This document shows positions 16,702 through 25,880 of a stretch of DNA of 64,000 bases, in pieces. The DNA comes from Kitasatospora phosalacinea. Lineage in GTDB: Bacteria > Actinomycetota > Actinomycetes > Streptomycetales > Streptomycetaceae. Position 1 is the first letter of the stretch; each line of letters begins with the position of its first letter. The notes under the pieces are model-generated. The model searched no databases. It was not told the origin of the DNA and was given only the letters and a program-made list of their open reading frames with translations. A program made the position numbers and the translations under genes. The stretch spans positions 1 through 64,000 of the forward strand of contig NZ_JNYE01000052.1 in NCBI RefSeq assembly GCF_000717185.1, in the 5' to 3' direction.

Positions 16702-18303
16702 GTGACCAACGAACCGACTCCCGCCGCCGCCCCGCCCCGCGGCGCCGCCCGCAGACTCCTGCGGGCGGCCGGCGCGGCCGCAATCGGCCTGGCGTCGGCG
16801 GTGGCGGCGCTCGGCGCGGGCGAACTGGTCGCGTGCGCCGTCGGGGCCGGAACCGCGCCGGTGATCGCGGTGGGGTCGGCGGCGATCGACCTGACGCCGA
16901 CGCCGCTGAAGGAGTACGCGGTCCGCACCTTCGGCACCCACGACAAGGCGGTGCTGCTGGGCGGGATCTACCTGACGATGGCCCTGCTCGCCGCGCTGGC
17001 CGGACTGCTGGCGGTTCGTCGCCCCCTCGCCGGGGCCGTGGTCTTCGCCGCGTTCGGCGGCCTCGGCGGCTGGGCGGCGCTGTCCCGTCCCGGCGCGTCC
17101 CCCGCCGACTGCGCCCCGTCACTGGTCGCCGGGCTGGTCGGCGCGCTCACCGTCCAGGCCCTGGCCCGGCTGTGGCGCGGATCGCCCGGGGCGGCCTCCG
17201 AGCAGCACGCGGAACCGGACGGGACGGGGACGACGAGCCGCAGGACGGTGCTGACCGCCACCGCCGGGACGTTCGCGGCGGGCGCCCTGGCCGGGGCCGG
17301 CGGCCGGGTCCTGACCGGACGCCGGTACGACGTCACCGCCGCCCGCGACGCCGTCCGCCTCCCCGCACCGGCCGAGCCGCTGCCGCCGCTGCCCGCCGCC
17401 GTCCACCCGAACGTCCCCGGCCTGTCGTCGTTCACCACCCCGAACTCCGACTTCTACCGGGTCGACACCGCGCTGACCCTGCCGCAGATCGACCCGCGGG
17501 ACTGGACGCTGCGCGTCCACGGCCTGGTGGACCGCCCCCTGCTGCTCACCTTCGACGAACTGCTGCGCGAGCCGCTCGAAGAGCTCGACCACACGCTGTC
17601 CTGCGTCTCCAACGAGGTCGGCGGCCCGTACGTCGGCACCACCCGCTGGCTGGGTGCCGCGCTGCCCGCGCTGCTGCGCCGCGCCGGGGTCCGGCCCGGG
17701 GCGGACCAGCTGGTGGGGCGCTCGAAGGACGGCATGACGATCGGCACCCCGCTGGAGTCCGTCCTGGACGGCCGCCGCGCGCTGCTGGCCGTGGCGATGA
17801 ACGGCGAGGCGCTGCCGGTCGCGCACGGCTTCCCGTGCCGCAGCGTGGTGCCCGGCTTCTACGGCTACACCTCCGCCACCAAGTGGCTGGTGGAGCTGGA
17901 GGTCACCACCTTCGCCGCCTTCGACCCGTACTGGGTGCGGCGCGGCTGGGACCGCACCGGCGCCGTCCGCACCGCCTCCCGGATCGAGGTGCCCGCGCCG
18001 TTCGCGAAGGTCCCCGCCGGTGCCGTCGACCTCGCCGGAACGGCCTGGGCGACCCACCGCGGCATCGCCGCCGTCGAGGTCCGCATCGACGAAAGTCCCT
18101 GGCAGCAGGCCGAGTTGGCCGCTGACGCCGGGCCCGACCTGTGGCGGCAGTGGTCGTACGCCTGGACGGGTGCGACCCCCGGCACGCACCGGATCGAGGT
18201 GCGCGCCACCGACACCACCGGCGCCGTGCAGCCCGAGAGCCGCGCCGCGCCCTTCCCCGCGGGGGCGACGGGCTGGCACAGCACCGTCGTCACCGTCACC
18301 TGA
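16702..18303 (+). CDS. Membrane-anchored molybdopterin-dependent oxidoreductase (sulfite oxidase family)
   Basis: A 533-residue protein with about four N-terminal membrane helices (residues 20-175), a polar linker with a second RRTVLTATAG segment, then a sulfite-oxidase-type molybdopterin domain and a C-terminal Mo-co dimerisation (immunoglobulin-like) domain. The Mo-coordinating Cys is C301 in LSCVSNEVGG; the KDGMTIGTPLE and HGFPCRSVVPGFYGYTSAKW-like blocks bind the cofactor. It likely acts outside the membrane on an unknown S- or N-oxide. Start GTG at 16702 matches the family N-terminus. It heads an operon with the fasciclin lipoprotein. Confidence 0.9.
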   Translation: MTNEPTPAAAPPRGAARRLLRAAGAAAIGLASAVAALGAGELVACAVGAGTAPVIAVGSAAIDLTPTPLKEYAVRTFGTHDKAVLLGGIYLTMALLAALAGLLAVRRPLAGAVVFAAFGGLGGWAALSRPGASPADCAPSLVAGLVGALTVQALARLWRGSPGAASEQHAEPDGTGTTSRRTVLTATAGTFAAGALAGAGGRVLTGRRYDVTAARDAVRLPAPAEPLPPLPAAVHPNVPGLSSFTTPNSDFYRVDTALTLPQIDPRDWTLRVHGLVDRPLLLTFDELLREPLEELDHTLSCVSNEVGGPYVGTTRWLGAALPALLRRAGVRPGADQLVGRSKDGMTIGTPLESVLDGRRALLAVAMNGEALPVAHGFPCRSVVPGFYGYTSATKWLVELEVTTFAAFDPYWVRRGWDRTGAVRTASRIEVPAPFAKVPAGAVDLAGTAWATHRGIAAVEVRIDESPWQQAELAADAGPDLWRQWSYAWTGATPGTHRIEVRATDTTGAVQPESRAAPFPAGATGWHSTVVTVT

Positions 18304-18364
18304 CCCACTCCGTCCGTTCCCTGACCCAGCACCACTCCACCCCCGTACCGAGGAGAGATCCGCC

Positions 18365-19027
18365 ATGTCCGCTTCCGTCCGCAACCGCCGTACCTTCACC
18401 GCCCTGCTCGCCGCGGGTGCCCTGGCCCTGACCCTGGGCGCGTGCAGCAGCAGCGGCGACGGTTCCGGTTCCTCGTCCGCCCCGGCCTCCACCGCTCCCT
18501 CCCCGTCCGCGGCGATGTCCGGCAGCACCGCTTCGGCCTCGGCGGCGATGGCCGACGCCCCGTTCGGCGCCGCCTGCGCGGCGGTGCCCGCGGACGGGGC
18601 GGGGTCGTTCAGCGGCATGGCGAAGGACCCGGTGGCCACCGCGGCCTCCAACAACCCGCTGCTGTCCACCCTGGTGACGGCCGTCAAGCAGGCCGGGCTG
18701 GTCGACACCCTCAACTCCGCGCAGAACATCACCGTCTTCGCCCCCACCAACGACGCCTTCGCCAAGATTCCCAAGGCCGACCTGGACGCGCTGCTGGCCG
18801 ACAAGGCGAAGCTGACCAAGGTGCTCACCTACCACGTCACCCCCGAGCGGCTGGCCCCCGGCTCGCTGGCCGGCACCCACAAGACCCTGGAGGGCGGCGA
18901 CCTCGCCGTCACCGGTTCCGAGCCCGACTTCACGGTCAACGGCAACTCCAAGGTGCTGTGCGGCAACGTGCAGACCGCCAACGCCACCGTCTACATCGTC
19001 GACACCGTCCTGATGCCGACCTCCTGA
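18365..19027 (+). CDS. Fasciclin-domain lipoprotein (MPT83-like)
   Basis: A 220-residue exported protein: lipobox LGAC with Cys27, a Ser/Ala/Pro linker to about residue 65, then one fasciclin (FAS1) domain with NITVFAPTNDAFAKIP and VLTYHVTPERL, ending VYIVDTVLMP. FAS1 domains mediate adhesion; M. tuberculosis MPT70/MPT83 are the best-known targets of SigK. GGAGAG precedes the ATG. The 61-base gap to the oxidoreductase holds no SigK motif, so co-transcription is expected. Confidence 0.95.
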   Translation: MSASVRNRRTFTALLAAGALALTLGACSSSGDGSGSSSAPASTAPSPSAAMSGSTASASAAMADAPFGAACAAVPADGAGSFSGMAKDPVATAASNNPLLSTLVTAVKQAGLVDTLNSAQNITVFAPTNDAFAKIPKADLDALLADKAKLTKVLTYHVTPERLAPGSLAGTHKTLEGGDLAVTGSEPDFTVNGNSKVLCGNVQTANATVYIVDTVLMPTS

Positions 19028-19042
19028 CGCACGGTCACGCCC

Positions 19043-19079
19043 GAGGGCCCCGACCGCTTCGGCGGTTTCCGGGGCCCTC
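19043..19079 (+). terminator. Terminator of the SigK-controlled operon
   Basis: GAGGGCCCCG (19043-19052) pairs with CGGGGCCCTC (19070-19079); inside, ACCGC pairs with GCGGT around a TTCG loop, with a three-base bulge. It begins 16 bases after the fasciclin stop. Confidence 0.8.
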
Positions 19080-19113
19080 ACGCCGTGCACCGGGGCCCGG
19101 ACCGGCACGGGAA

Positions 19114-19338
19114 TCAGGGGGTGAGTTCCGCCAGGGCGGAGCGGGCCCGCGGCGCCTGGAGGGGGTTGAACCGCGGGTCGGTGGCGAGGGCCCGGGCGAG
19201 GTGGGTGCGGGCGTCGTCGGTGCGGCCGAGGGCGCGCTCGATCTCGCCGCGGTGGTAGAGGAACAGGGAGCTGTGCCAACCGTGGGCGAGGGCGAGGCCG
19301 GTGTAGTCGAGGGCCTCGCGGTCGCCGTACGGAGCGGC
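19114..19338 (-). pseudogene. C-terminal relic of a TPR-repeat protein
   Basis: Seventy-four codons on the minus strand read YGDREALDYTGLALAHG..., FLYHRGEIERALGRTDDARTHLARALATDP and FNPLQAPRARSALAELTP, a typical tetratricopeptide pair with the conserved end of a larger family. There is no start codon; the frame meets a stop at 19339-19341 and then a 19-bp tandem duplication. Everything N-terminal is missing, so the gene is truncated and very probably dead. Confidence 0.72.
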
Positions 19339-19342
19339 TCAC

Positions 19343-19380
19343 CGCCCACCCGGCCCTCGCCCGCCCACCCGGCCCTCGCC
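19343..19380. repeat. Perfect 19-bp tandem duplication at the relic break
   Basis: CGCCCACCCGGCCCTCGCC occurs twice head to tail (19343-19361, 19362-19380), immediately beyond the point where the TPR reading frame ends. From here to 19608 I see no gene, only GC-rich sequence. Confidence 0.9.
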
Positions 19381-19608
19381 CGCCCCTGACCGGGCGCCGC
19401 CCGGACTCCGTACTGCGCCGATCGGGTGAACACCTGAGGTCCGCACCAAGCCCGTGCCCCCTCCGCCGCGAACGGAGGGTGTGCGCGGAGCCAGGGTCGG
19501 CCGTCACGCGCACACGCGGGGACGGGACCCTCCGGCTGGCACCACGGGTCCCGTCCCCGCCCGGTGCCGGACACGACGTTCTCGACGGCGGCTCGGGGGG
19601 CGTCCGGG

Positions 19609-20787
19609 TCAGTTCGGCTGTCCGGCCGCCGAGAGCAGGACGTCGACCAGGTGTTCCGCCGCGTCCGGGCGGCCGTGTTCGCGGGAGCGGGCGGCCATCG
19701 TGGTGCGGCGGGCGGGGTCGGTGAGCAGGGGGGTCAGGGCGGTGTGCAGGTCGGCGGGGGTGACCTCGCCGAGCAGGGCGGTGGCGGCGCCGGACTGCTG
19801 GAGGTGGGTGGCGTTGTGGGCCTGCTCGTTGCCGGCGGAGGAGGCGAGGGGGACGAAGACGGCGGCCTTGCCGAGGGCGGTGAGTTCGGCGAGGGTTCCG
19901 GCGCCGCTGCGGCTGACGACCACGTCCGCGAGGGCCAGGACGTCGGGCAGTTCGGCGCCGAGGTAGCCGGTGAGCAGGTAGCGGCCCGCGAGGTGCGGGG
20001 GCAGGGTGCGGGTGCGCTCGCGCAGGGCCGCCTCGTTGGCGGGGCCGCACTGGTGGACGACGTTGGCCTGGTGCAGCAGGTCGGGCAGGACGGCCGCGAC
20101 CAGGGTGTTGATCTGCACCGAGCCCTGTGCGCCACCGGTGACGTACACCGTCGGCAGCGAGCGGTCGAAGCCGTACAGGTCGAGGGCGGTGACGGCCTTG
20201 TCGGCCCGCCCGGCCAGCACCGCGGGCCGCACCGGGTTGCCCGTCACCGCGGCGGTGCGGCGCGCGGACCCGGGCAGCAGCGGCAGGGTGGACTCCGAGG
20301 AGACCGCGACCCGGGTCGCCGCGCGGGCCAGCACCTTGTTCGCCAGCCCGAGGCGCACCGTCTGCTCGTGCACCACCAGCGGCACCCGGCAGGAGCGGGC
20401 CGCCAGGCCCACCGGCACGGCCACGTACCCGCCGGTGGCCAGCACCACGTCCGGCCGGAACCCGGAGACCAGGGCGCGGGCCTGCCAGGCGCCCAGCGGC
20501 ACCCGGCACATGTCGCGGACGTTCGCCGGGGAGAGCAGCTTCAGCGGGTTCGACGAGCGCCGGACCTTGCCGGTGGCGACCGGCTCGAACCGGATCCCCT
20601 CCGCGGGCGCGACCCGGGCCTCCAGCCCCGCCGCGGTGCCGATCCACAGCACGTCGACCGCCCGCCCGTGCGCGGCCAGCCGCGCCTGCAGCGCCCGGAC
20701 CGCCGTCAGCGCCGGGTAGGTGTGCCCGCCCGTGCCGCCGCCCGTGACCACCAGGCGCAGGGGAGCGATCCGCTCGGTGAACTCCAT
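19609..20787 (-). CDS. MurG-like UDP-GlcNAc:lipid I N-acetylglucosaminyltransferase paralogue
   Basis: A 392-residue GT-B glycosyltransferase of the MurG family. It has GGGTGGHTYPALTAV at the N-terminus, GGYVAVPVGLAA, HEQTVRLGLANK, NPVRPAV, a GGAQGS loop and VVSRSGAGTLAELTALGKAAVFVPL near the UDP-GlcNAc site. MurG makes lipid II from lipid I on the cytoplasmic membrane face. The gene is not in a division/cell-wall (dcw) cluster, so a second, canonical murG elsewhere is expected. The ATG at 20787 follows GGGAG. Divergent from the amino-acid antiporter. Confidence 0.88.
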   Translation of the reverse strand: MEFTERIAPLRLVVTGGGTGGHTYPALTAVRALQARLAAHGRAVDVLWIGTAAGLEARVAPAEGIRFEPVATGKVRRSSNPLKLLSPANVRDMCRVPLGAWQARALVSGFRPDVVLATGGYVAVPVGLAARSCRVPLVVHEQTVRLGLANKVLARAATRVAVSSESTLPLLPGSARRTAAVTGNPVRPAVLAGRADKAVTALDLYGFDRSLPTVYVTGGAQGSVQINTLVAAVLPDLLHQANVVHQCGPANEAALRERTRTLPPHLAGRYLLTGYLGAELPDVLALADVVVSRSGAGTLAELTALGKAAVFVPLASSAGNEQAHNATHLQQSGAATALLGEVTPADLHTALTPLLTDPARRTTMAARSREHGRPDAAEHLVDVLLSAAGQPN

Positions 20788-21031
20788 GCCCGTCTCCCGT
20801 CTCCCGTCGGCCACCGCACCGGGCCGCACCGCCCGACTTGACGAGCCATCAGCCTACGGCGCGGCCCGGGGCTCCCGGCGGGCTCCCGGTGGGCTCCCGG
20901 CGGGAGGGGCGGCGCGCGGAAAGGGATGTAACGGGGCGAATGCGACATTCGGTTGGTAGCGTTCCGCCCGCGGCGGTGGCGTCCGGGGCGCCCGGGGTGC
21001 GGGGAGCCGCGGGCGAGAGGGAGCGGGGCGC

Positions 21032-22468
21032 GTGGCGACGGAGGAGACGGCGGAGACGGTCCGGGACCCGGCGGCGGGGGCGGCCGAGCTGGCGCTGCCG
21101 ACGCTGACCATGCTGGTGGTCGGGTCGATGGTCGGGGCGGGCGTGTTCTCGCTGCCGGGGCGGTTCGCGCAGGAGACCGGCGTGCTGGGCGCGCTGATCG
21201 CCTGGCTGGTCGCCGGGACGGGCATGCTGATGCTGGCGCTGGTGTTCCAGTCGCTGGCGATCCGGCGGCCGCAGCTGGACGCGGGCGTGTACGCGTACGC
21301 GAAGGCGGGTTTCGGCGAGTACCTGGGCTTCTTCTCGGCGTTCGGCTACTGGGCGAGCGCCTGCGTCGGCAACGTGACGTACTGGGTGCTGATCATGTCG
21401 ACGGTCGGCGCGCTCGTCCCGGCGCTCGGGGACGGGGACACGGCGCTCGCGGTGGTGCTCTCCTCGTTCGGGCTGTGGGGGTTCTTCCTGCTGGTGCGGC
21501 GCGGCGTGAAGGAGGCCGCGATGATCAACCGGGTCGTCACGGTCGCCAAGCTGGTGCCGATCCTGGTGTTCGTGGTGCTGGCGCTGTTCTACTTCGAACC
21601 GGACGTGTTCGCCGACAACTTCCAGGGCGCCTCCTACGCGGGCTCGCTGTACGACCAGGTGCACGGGACGATGCTGGCCACCGTCTTCGTCTTCCTCGGG
21701 GTGGAGGGCGCGAGCGTCTACTCCCGCCACGCGAAGCGCCGTTCGGACGTCGGCCGGGCCACCGTGCTGGGCTTCCTGAGCGTCTTCGCGGTGTTCGCCT
21801 CGGTGACGATCGTGTCGTACGGCCTGCTGCCGATGGCCGACATCGCCGAGCTGCGGCAGCCGTCGATGGCGGGCGTGCTGGAGTCGGCGGTCGGCACCTG
21901 GGGGCAGGTGCTGGTGAGCGTCGGGCTGATCGTCTCGGTGCTGGGCGCGTACCTGGCCTGGACGCTGATGGCCGCGGAGGTGCTGTTCGTCGCCGCCGAG
22001 GACGAGGACATGCCGCGCTTCCTGGCCCGCGCCACCGCCCGGGACGTGCCGGTTCCGGCCCTGCTGATGACCACCGCGCTGTCGCAGGTGATGCTGGTCG
22101 TGACGGCGTTCTCGGACGACGCCTTCGACTTCGCGCTCGACCTGACCAGCACGCTCAGCCTGATCCCCTACCTGCTGGCCGCCGGGTACGCGGTCCTGGT
22201 GGCCCGGCAGGACCGGGCCGGCCCCGGGGTCTGGCTGGTGGCCGGGCTGGCCACGGCGTACACCGCCTTCCTGGTGTACGCGGCGGGCTGGGCGTACCTG
22301 CTGGTGTCGCTGATCATCTACGCGCCCGCGACCGTGCTGTTCGTGATGGCGCGTCGGGAGCAGGGCCGGCAGCTGTTCTCGCCGCGCGAGGCGGTGGTGC
22401 TGGTGCTGTCGGTGACCGGGGCGGTGGTGGGGGTGGTGGCGCTGGCGGCCGGGTGGATCAGCCTGTGA
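21032..22468 (+). CDS. arcD: APC-family basic amino-acid antiporter (arginine/ornithine type)
   Basis: A 478-residue transporter with about twelve helices and the APC signatures VGSMVGAGVFSLP in helix 1, GYWASACVGNVTYWVLIMS, and FVFLGVEGASVYSRHAKRRSDVGRAT. This subfamily comprises arginine/ornithine and lysine exchangers. GTG at 21032 is preceded by GAGAGGGAGCGGG. The next gene on the same strand is arginine deiminase, so arginine/ornithine or arginine/citrulline exchange is the natural inference, although the exact antiport pair cannot be read from sequence. Confidence 0.88.
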   Translation: MATEETAETVRDPAAGAAELALPTLTMLVVGSMVGAGVFSLPGRFAQETGVLGALIAWLVAGTGMLMLALVFQSLAIRRPQLDAGVYAYAKAGFGEYLGFFSAFGYWASACVGNVTYWVLIMSTVGALVPALGDGDTALAVVLSSFGLWGFFLLVRRGVKEAAMINRVVTVAKLVPILVFVVLALFYFEPDVFADNFQGASYAGSLYDQVHGTMLATVFVFLGVEGASVYSRHAKRRSDVGRATVLGFLSVFAVFASVTIVSYGLLPMADIAELRQPSMAGVLESAVGTWGQVLVSVGLIVSVLGAYLAWTLMAAEVLFVAAEDEDMPRFLARATARDVPVPALLMTTALSQVMLVVTAFSDDAFDFALDLTSTLSLIPYLLAAGYAVLVARQDRAGPGVWLVAGLATAYTAFLVYAAGWAYLLVSLIIYAPATVLFVMARREQGRQLFSPREAVVLVLSVTGAVVGVVALAAGWISL

Positions 22469-22595
22469 GTTCTCGTGACGCGACATCCCTGCTGCGACAT
22501 CCGCGACGCGGCATCGGTGCCGCGACGTCCGTGACGTGACCCCCCCCGACCCGCCCCACCCACCCATCCCACCCCGCTGCGAAGGGACCGTTTCG

Positions 22596-23840
22596 ATGAC
22601 TGCTCCGGCTCTGGGCGTCCACTCCGAGGTCGGCCGACTGCGCAAGGTGCTGGTGTGCCGCCCCGGCCTCGCGCACCGGCGGCTGACCCCGGGCAACGCC
22701 GACGACCTGCTGTTCGACGACGTGATGTGGGTGGAGAACGCCCAGCGCGACCACGCCGCCTTCGTGGACCTGCTGACCGGGCGCGGGGTCGAGGTGGTCG
22801 AGCTGCACGACCTGCTGGCGCAGACCGTGGCGGTGCCCGGGGCGCGGGACTGGCTGCTGGACCGCAAGATCGTTCCGGACCAGGTCGGCCTGGGGCTGGT
22901 CGACGGCACCCGCGGGTACCTGGAGAGCCTGGACCCGGCGGCGCTGGCCGAGTTCCTGATCGGCGGCCTGGCCACCGCCGACCTGCCCGACGAGTTCCGC
23001 TCCGGCTACCTGGCGCTGGCCCGCGAGGCCACCGGCGTGCGCGAGTACCTGATGCCGCCGCTGCCCAACACCCTCTACACCCGCGACACCACCTGCTGGC
23101 TGTACGGGGGCGTGACGCTCAACCCGCTGTACTGGCCCGCCCGGCACGACGAGACGCTGCTGATGAAGGCCGTCTACGCCTTCCACCCGGACTTCGCCGA
23201 CGCCACCGTCTGGTGGGGCGACCCGGAGCGGGACTGGGGCCAGTCCACCTTCGAGGGCGGCGACATCATGCCGGTCGGCAACGGGGTGGTGCTGATGGGC
23301 ATGAGCGAGCGCACCTCCCGGCAGGCCGTCACGCAGGTCGCGGCCGCGCTGTTCGCCCGGGGTGCGGCCCGCCGGGTGGTGGTCGCCGGGATGCCCAAGC
23401 TGCGTTCCGCGATGCACCTGGACACCGTCTTCACCTTCGCCGACCGCGACACCGTCACCCTCTACCCGGCGATCATGGACCGGGTGCACGCCTTCTCGCT
23501 GTACCCCACCGACCGGGCCCCGGGCGTGGAGGTGGTGGACGAGGGCACCCGGCCGTTCACCGCGGTGGTGGCCGAGGCGCTCGGGCTGCGCGAGCTGCGG
23601 GTGATCGGCACCGGCGGCGACGTGTACGCCTCCGAGCGCCAGCAGTGGGACAGCGGCAACAACGCGGTCGCGCTCGAACCCGGCGTGGTGGTCACGTACG
23701 ACCGCAACACCACCACCAACGCGCTGCTGCGGGGGGCGGGCGTCGAGGTGCTCACCATCGTCGGCGCGGAGCTCGGCCGCGGCCGCGGCGGCGGCCACTG
23801 CATGACCTGCCCGCTGATCCGCGACCCCGCGGACTTCTGA
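22596..23840 (+). CDS. arcA: Arginine deiminase
   Basis: A 414-residue arginine deiminase, converting arginine to citrulline and ammonia. Conserved blocks are [35 protein letters not shown] with the catalytic His, SGNNAVAL, and the active-site Cys402 in GGHCMTCPL. Full length for the family. The ATG follows GAAGGGACC. It lies 127 bases behind the antiporter; ornithine carbamoyltransferase and carbamate kinase are not in the neighbourhood, so a full ADI energy pathway is not encoded here. Confidence 0.97.
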   Translation: MTAPALGVHSEVGRLRKVLVCRPGLAHRRLTPGNADDLLFDDVMWVENAQRDHAAFVDLLTGRGVEVVELHDLLAQTVAVPGARDWLLDRKIVPDQVGLGLVDGTRGYLESLDPAALAEFLIGGLATADLPDEFRSGYLALAREATGVREYLMPPLPNTLYTRDTTCWLYGGVTLNPLYWPARHDETLLMKAVYAFHPDFADATVWWGDPERDWGQSTFEGGDIMPVGNGVVLMGMSERTSRQAVTQVAAALFARGAARRVVVAGMPKLRSAMHLDTVFTFADRDTVTLYPAIMDRVHAFSLYPTDRAPGVEVVDEGTRPFTAVVAEALGLRELRVIGTGGDVYASERQQWDSGNNAVALEPGVVVTYDRNTTTNALLRGAGVEVLTIVGAELGRGRGGGHCMTCPLIRDPADF

Positions 23841-23841
23841 C

Positions 23842-23925
23842 CGCCGCCCGCCCGCGCCCCGCCGCCCGCCCGTGCCCCGTCCCGCCCGCGCCCCGCCGCC
23901 CGCCCGCGCCCCGTCCCGCCCTGCC
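23842..23925. repeat. C-rich simple tandem repeat
   Basis: Copies of CGCCCGCCCGCGCCCCGC with small changes fill the first half of the arcA-LCP gap. The remaining 23926-24026 holds the probable LCP promoter, including a short AT-richer TCTATAGG stretch. Confidence 0.65.
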
Positions 23926-24026
23926 GCGGGCGGAAAAGTGTTCGGAAAGTCGTGCAACACCTGCGGGCGGTCGCGCATCTATAGGGGTGACAGCCCGGAA
24001 CGGCCGGGCCACGGGGGTGCGATGTG

Positions 24027-25817
24027 ATGCGCGGACAGGCCGGTACCGCCGAGCCGGCGGAGGACGGGTCCGGGGGCACGGTGCCCCGGCAGCGGGCGGG
24101 CGGCCGCAGGGGAGCACCGGCGGACGCACCCGCGGAGGCCCCGGCGGACGGCCGGGCCGCCCGGCGGGTGGCGGCCCGGCAGCAGGGGCGGCGGGGGCGG
24201 CGGGGCAGGCGCCGGATGCGGCGCTGGCAGCAGGTGCTGGTGTACGGGGCGACCGGGGTGGTGGTGCTGGCCGTCGCCACCGGCGGCTACCTGTACTACC
24301 GGTTCAACTCCAACATCCAGCAGGCGCCGCTGTACGCGGGCGAGGACGGCGACGCCGGGCAGGAGGTGCCGGACGCCTTCGGCCGCACCCCCATCAACGT
24401 GCTGGTGATCGGCTCCGACTCGCGCAGCGACCCGGAGAACTGCACGATCGGCGGCGCCTGCGAGGACAGCGGCACCAACGCCGACGTCAACCTGCTGCTG
24501 CACGTCTCCGCGGACCGCAGCAACGCGACGGTGATGAGCATCCCGCGCGACCTGGTCACCGACCTTCCGGGCTGCAAGGACCCCAAGACGGGCAAGTCCG
24601 TGTTCAAGGCGCAGCGCGGCATGATCAACTCGACCCTGCTGGGCGGCCCCGGCTGCACCGTGGCGGCGGTGCGCAAGCTCACCGACCTGCCGATCGACCA
24701 CTTCGTGCAGGTCGACTTCACCGGCGTGGTCAAGATGTCGGACGCGGTGGGCGGCGTCCCGGTGTGCGTCAGCGACAACGTGTACGACCCGTACTCGCAC
24801 CTCAAGCTGTCGAAGGGCGAGCACACCCTGCAGGGCCTGGCGGCGCTGCAGTTCGTCCGGACCAGGCACGGCTTCGGCGACGGCACCGACATCGGCCGCT
24901 CCTCGGCCCAGCACCTGTTCCTCGGCTCGATGATCCGTCAGCTGAAGGGCGCCGGGACGCTCACCAACCCGGCCGAGCTGCTCTCGCTCGCCGACGCGGC
25001 CACCAGCGCGCTCACCGTCGACCCCGGGCTGGACGGGGTCACCAAGCTGGTGGGCCTCGGCCAGGACATCAGCAAGGTGCCCTCCGAGCGGATCACCTTC
25101 ACCACCATGCAGGTCGTCCACGACCCGGCGGACGACGACCGGCGGCTGATCGGCCCGGGCGCGACCGACCTGTTCCGGATGATCAAGGAGGACCGGCCGC
25201 TCACCGGCGGCCCGCAGCCCGGCGCCGCCGCCTCCGCCGCGCCGTCCACCCCCGCGTCCGCCTCCGCCCCCGCGTCCGCCCCCGCGGCCCCGTCGACGCC
25301 CCCGGCCGCGAACGGCCCGGCCCGCAGCGGCACCACCGTCGTGGTGCGCAACGGCACCGGCGTCACCGGCCGCGCCGCCGCGCTCGCCGACGTGCTCCGG
25401 CAGGCGGGCTTCGCCAAGGGCACCGCCGCCGGTCAGAGCGTCACCGCCGCGCACAGCGCGGTGACCTACCCGGCGGGCAAGAAGGCCGCGGCCGAGCAGG
25501 TCGCGGCGGCGCTCGGCCTGCCCGCGAGCGCCGTCCGGGCGGGTGACGGCTCCTCCGTCGAGCTGCTGATCGGCACCGACTGGACCACCGGCACCAGCTA
25601 CCCGGCCGCCGCCGGCGGCTCCGCCCCCGCCACCTCCGCCACCCCCTCGACCGACCCCGCGGCCGCCCTGAAGGGCGCCGACGTCAGCACCGCCGACGAC
25701 ACCAGCGGCTGCGCCAAGGTCGGCAGGCAGAAGACGGTCTCCCTCCCCGGCATGGGCGGCATGACCCCGGTCCAGGCGTACGACCGCAGCAAGAACGTCC
25801 CCGACTCGGCACCCTGA
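24027..25817 (+). CDS. LytR-CpsA-Psr (LCP) family wall-polymer ligase with LytR_C domain
   Basis: A 596-residue type II membrane protein. Order: Arg/Ala-rich cytoplasmic tail, one helix (residues about 77-95), LCP catalytic domain (about 120-330) with INVLVIGSDSR, NADVNLLLHVSADRSNATVMSIPRDLVTDL and DHFVQVDFTGVVKM, Pro/Ala linker, LytR_C domain near 435-520, and a C-terminal tail. LCP enzymes attach teichoic acids or arabinogalactan-like polymers to peptidoglycan. ATG at 24027 or GTG three bases earlier both fit the GGGGG upstream. Monocistronic, convergent with the LuxR-type gene. Confidence 0.92.
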   Translation: MRGQAGTAEPAEDGSGGTVPRQRAGGRRGAPADAPAEAPADGRAARRVAARQQGRRGRRGRRRMRRWQQVLVYGATGVVVLAVATGGYLYYRFNSNIQQAPLYAGEDGDAGQEVPDAFGRTPINVLVIGSDSRSDPENCTIGGACEDSGTNADVNLLLHVSADRSNATVMSIPRDLVTDLPGCKDPKTGKSVFKAQRGMINSTLLGGPGCTVAAVRKLTDLPIDHFVQVDFTGVVKMSDAVGGVPVCVSDNVYDPYSHLKLSKGEHTLQGLAALQFVRTRHGFGDGTDIGRSSAQHLFLGSMIRQLKGAGTLTNPAELLSLADAATSALTVDPGLDGVTKLVGLGQDISKVPSERITFTTMQVVHDPADDDRRLIGPGATDLFRMIKEDRPLTGGPQPGAAASAAPSTPASASAPASAPAAPSTPPAANGPARSGTTVVVRNGTGVTGRAAALADVLRQAGFAKGTAAGQSVTAAHSAVTYPAGKKAAAEQVAAALGLPASAVRAGDGSSVELLIGTDWTTGTSYPAAAGGSAPATSATPSTDPAAALKGADVSTADDTSGCAKVGRQKTVSLPGMGGMTPVQAYDRSKNVPDSAP

Positions 25818-25880
25818 CCGCGCCCCTGACCACCCTCCTGACCGCACCCCTGACCGTGCCCCTGGCCGCGCCCCGGGGAT

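Noticed and set aside
21032..21100. Possible ARG-box or riboswitch upstream of the arcD-arcA pair
   Set aside because: I could find no convincing operator or aptamer consensus in the preceding 240 bases.
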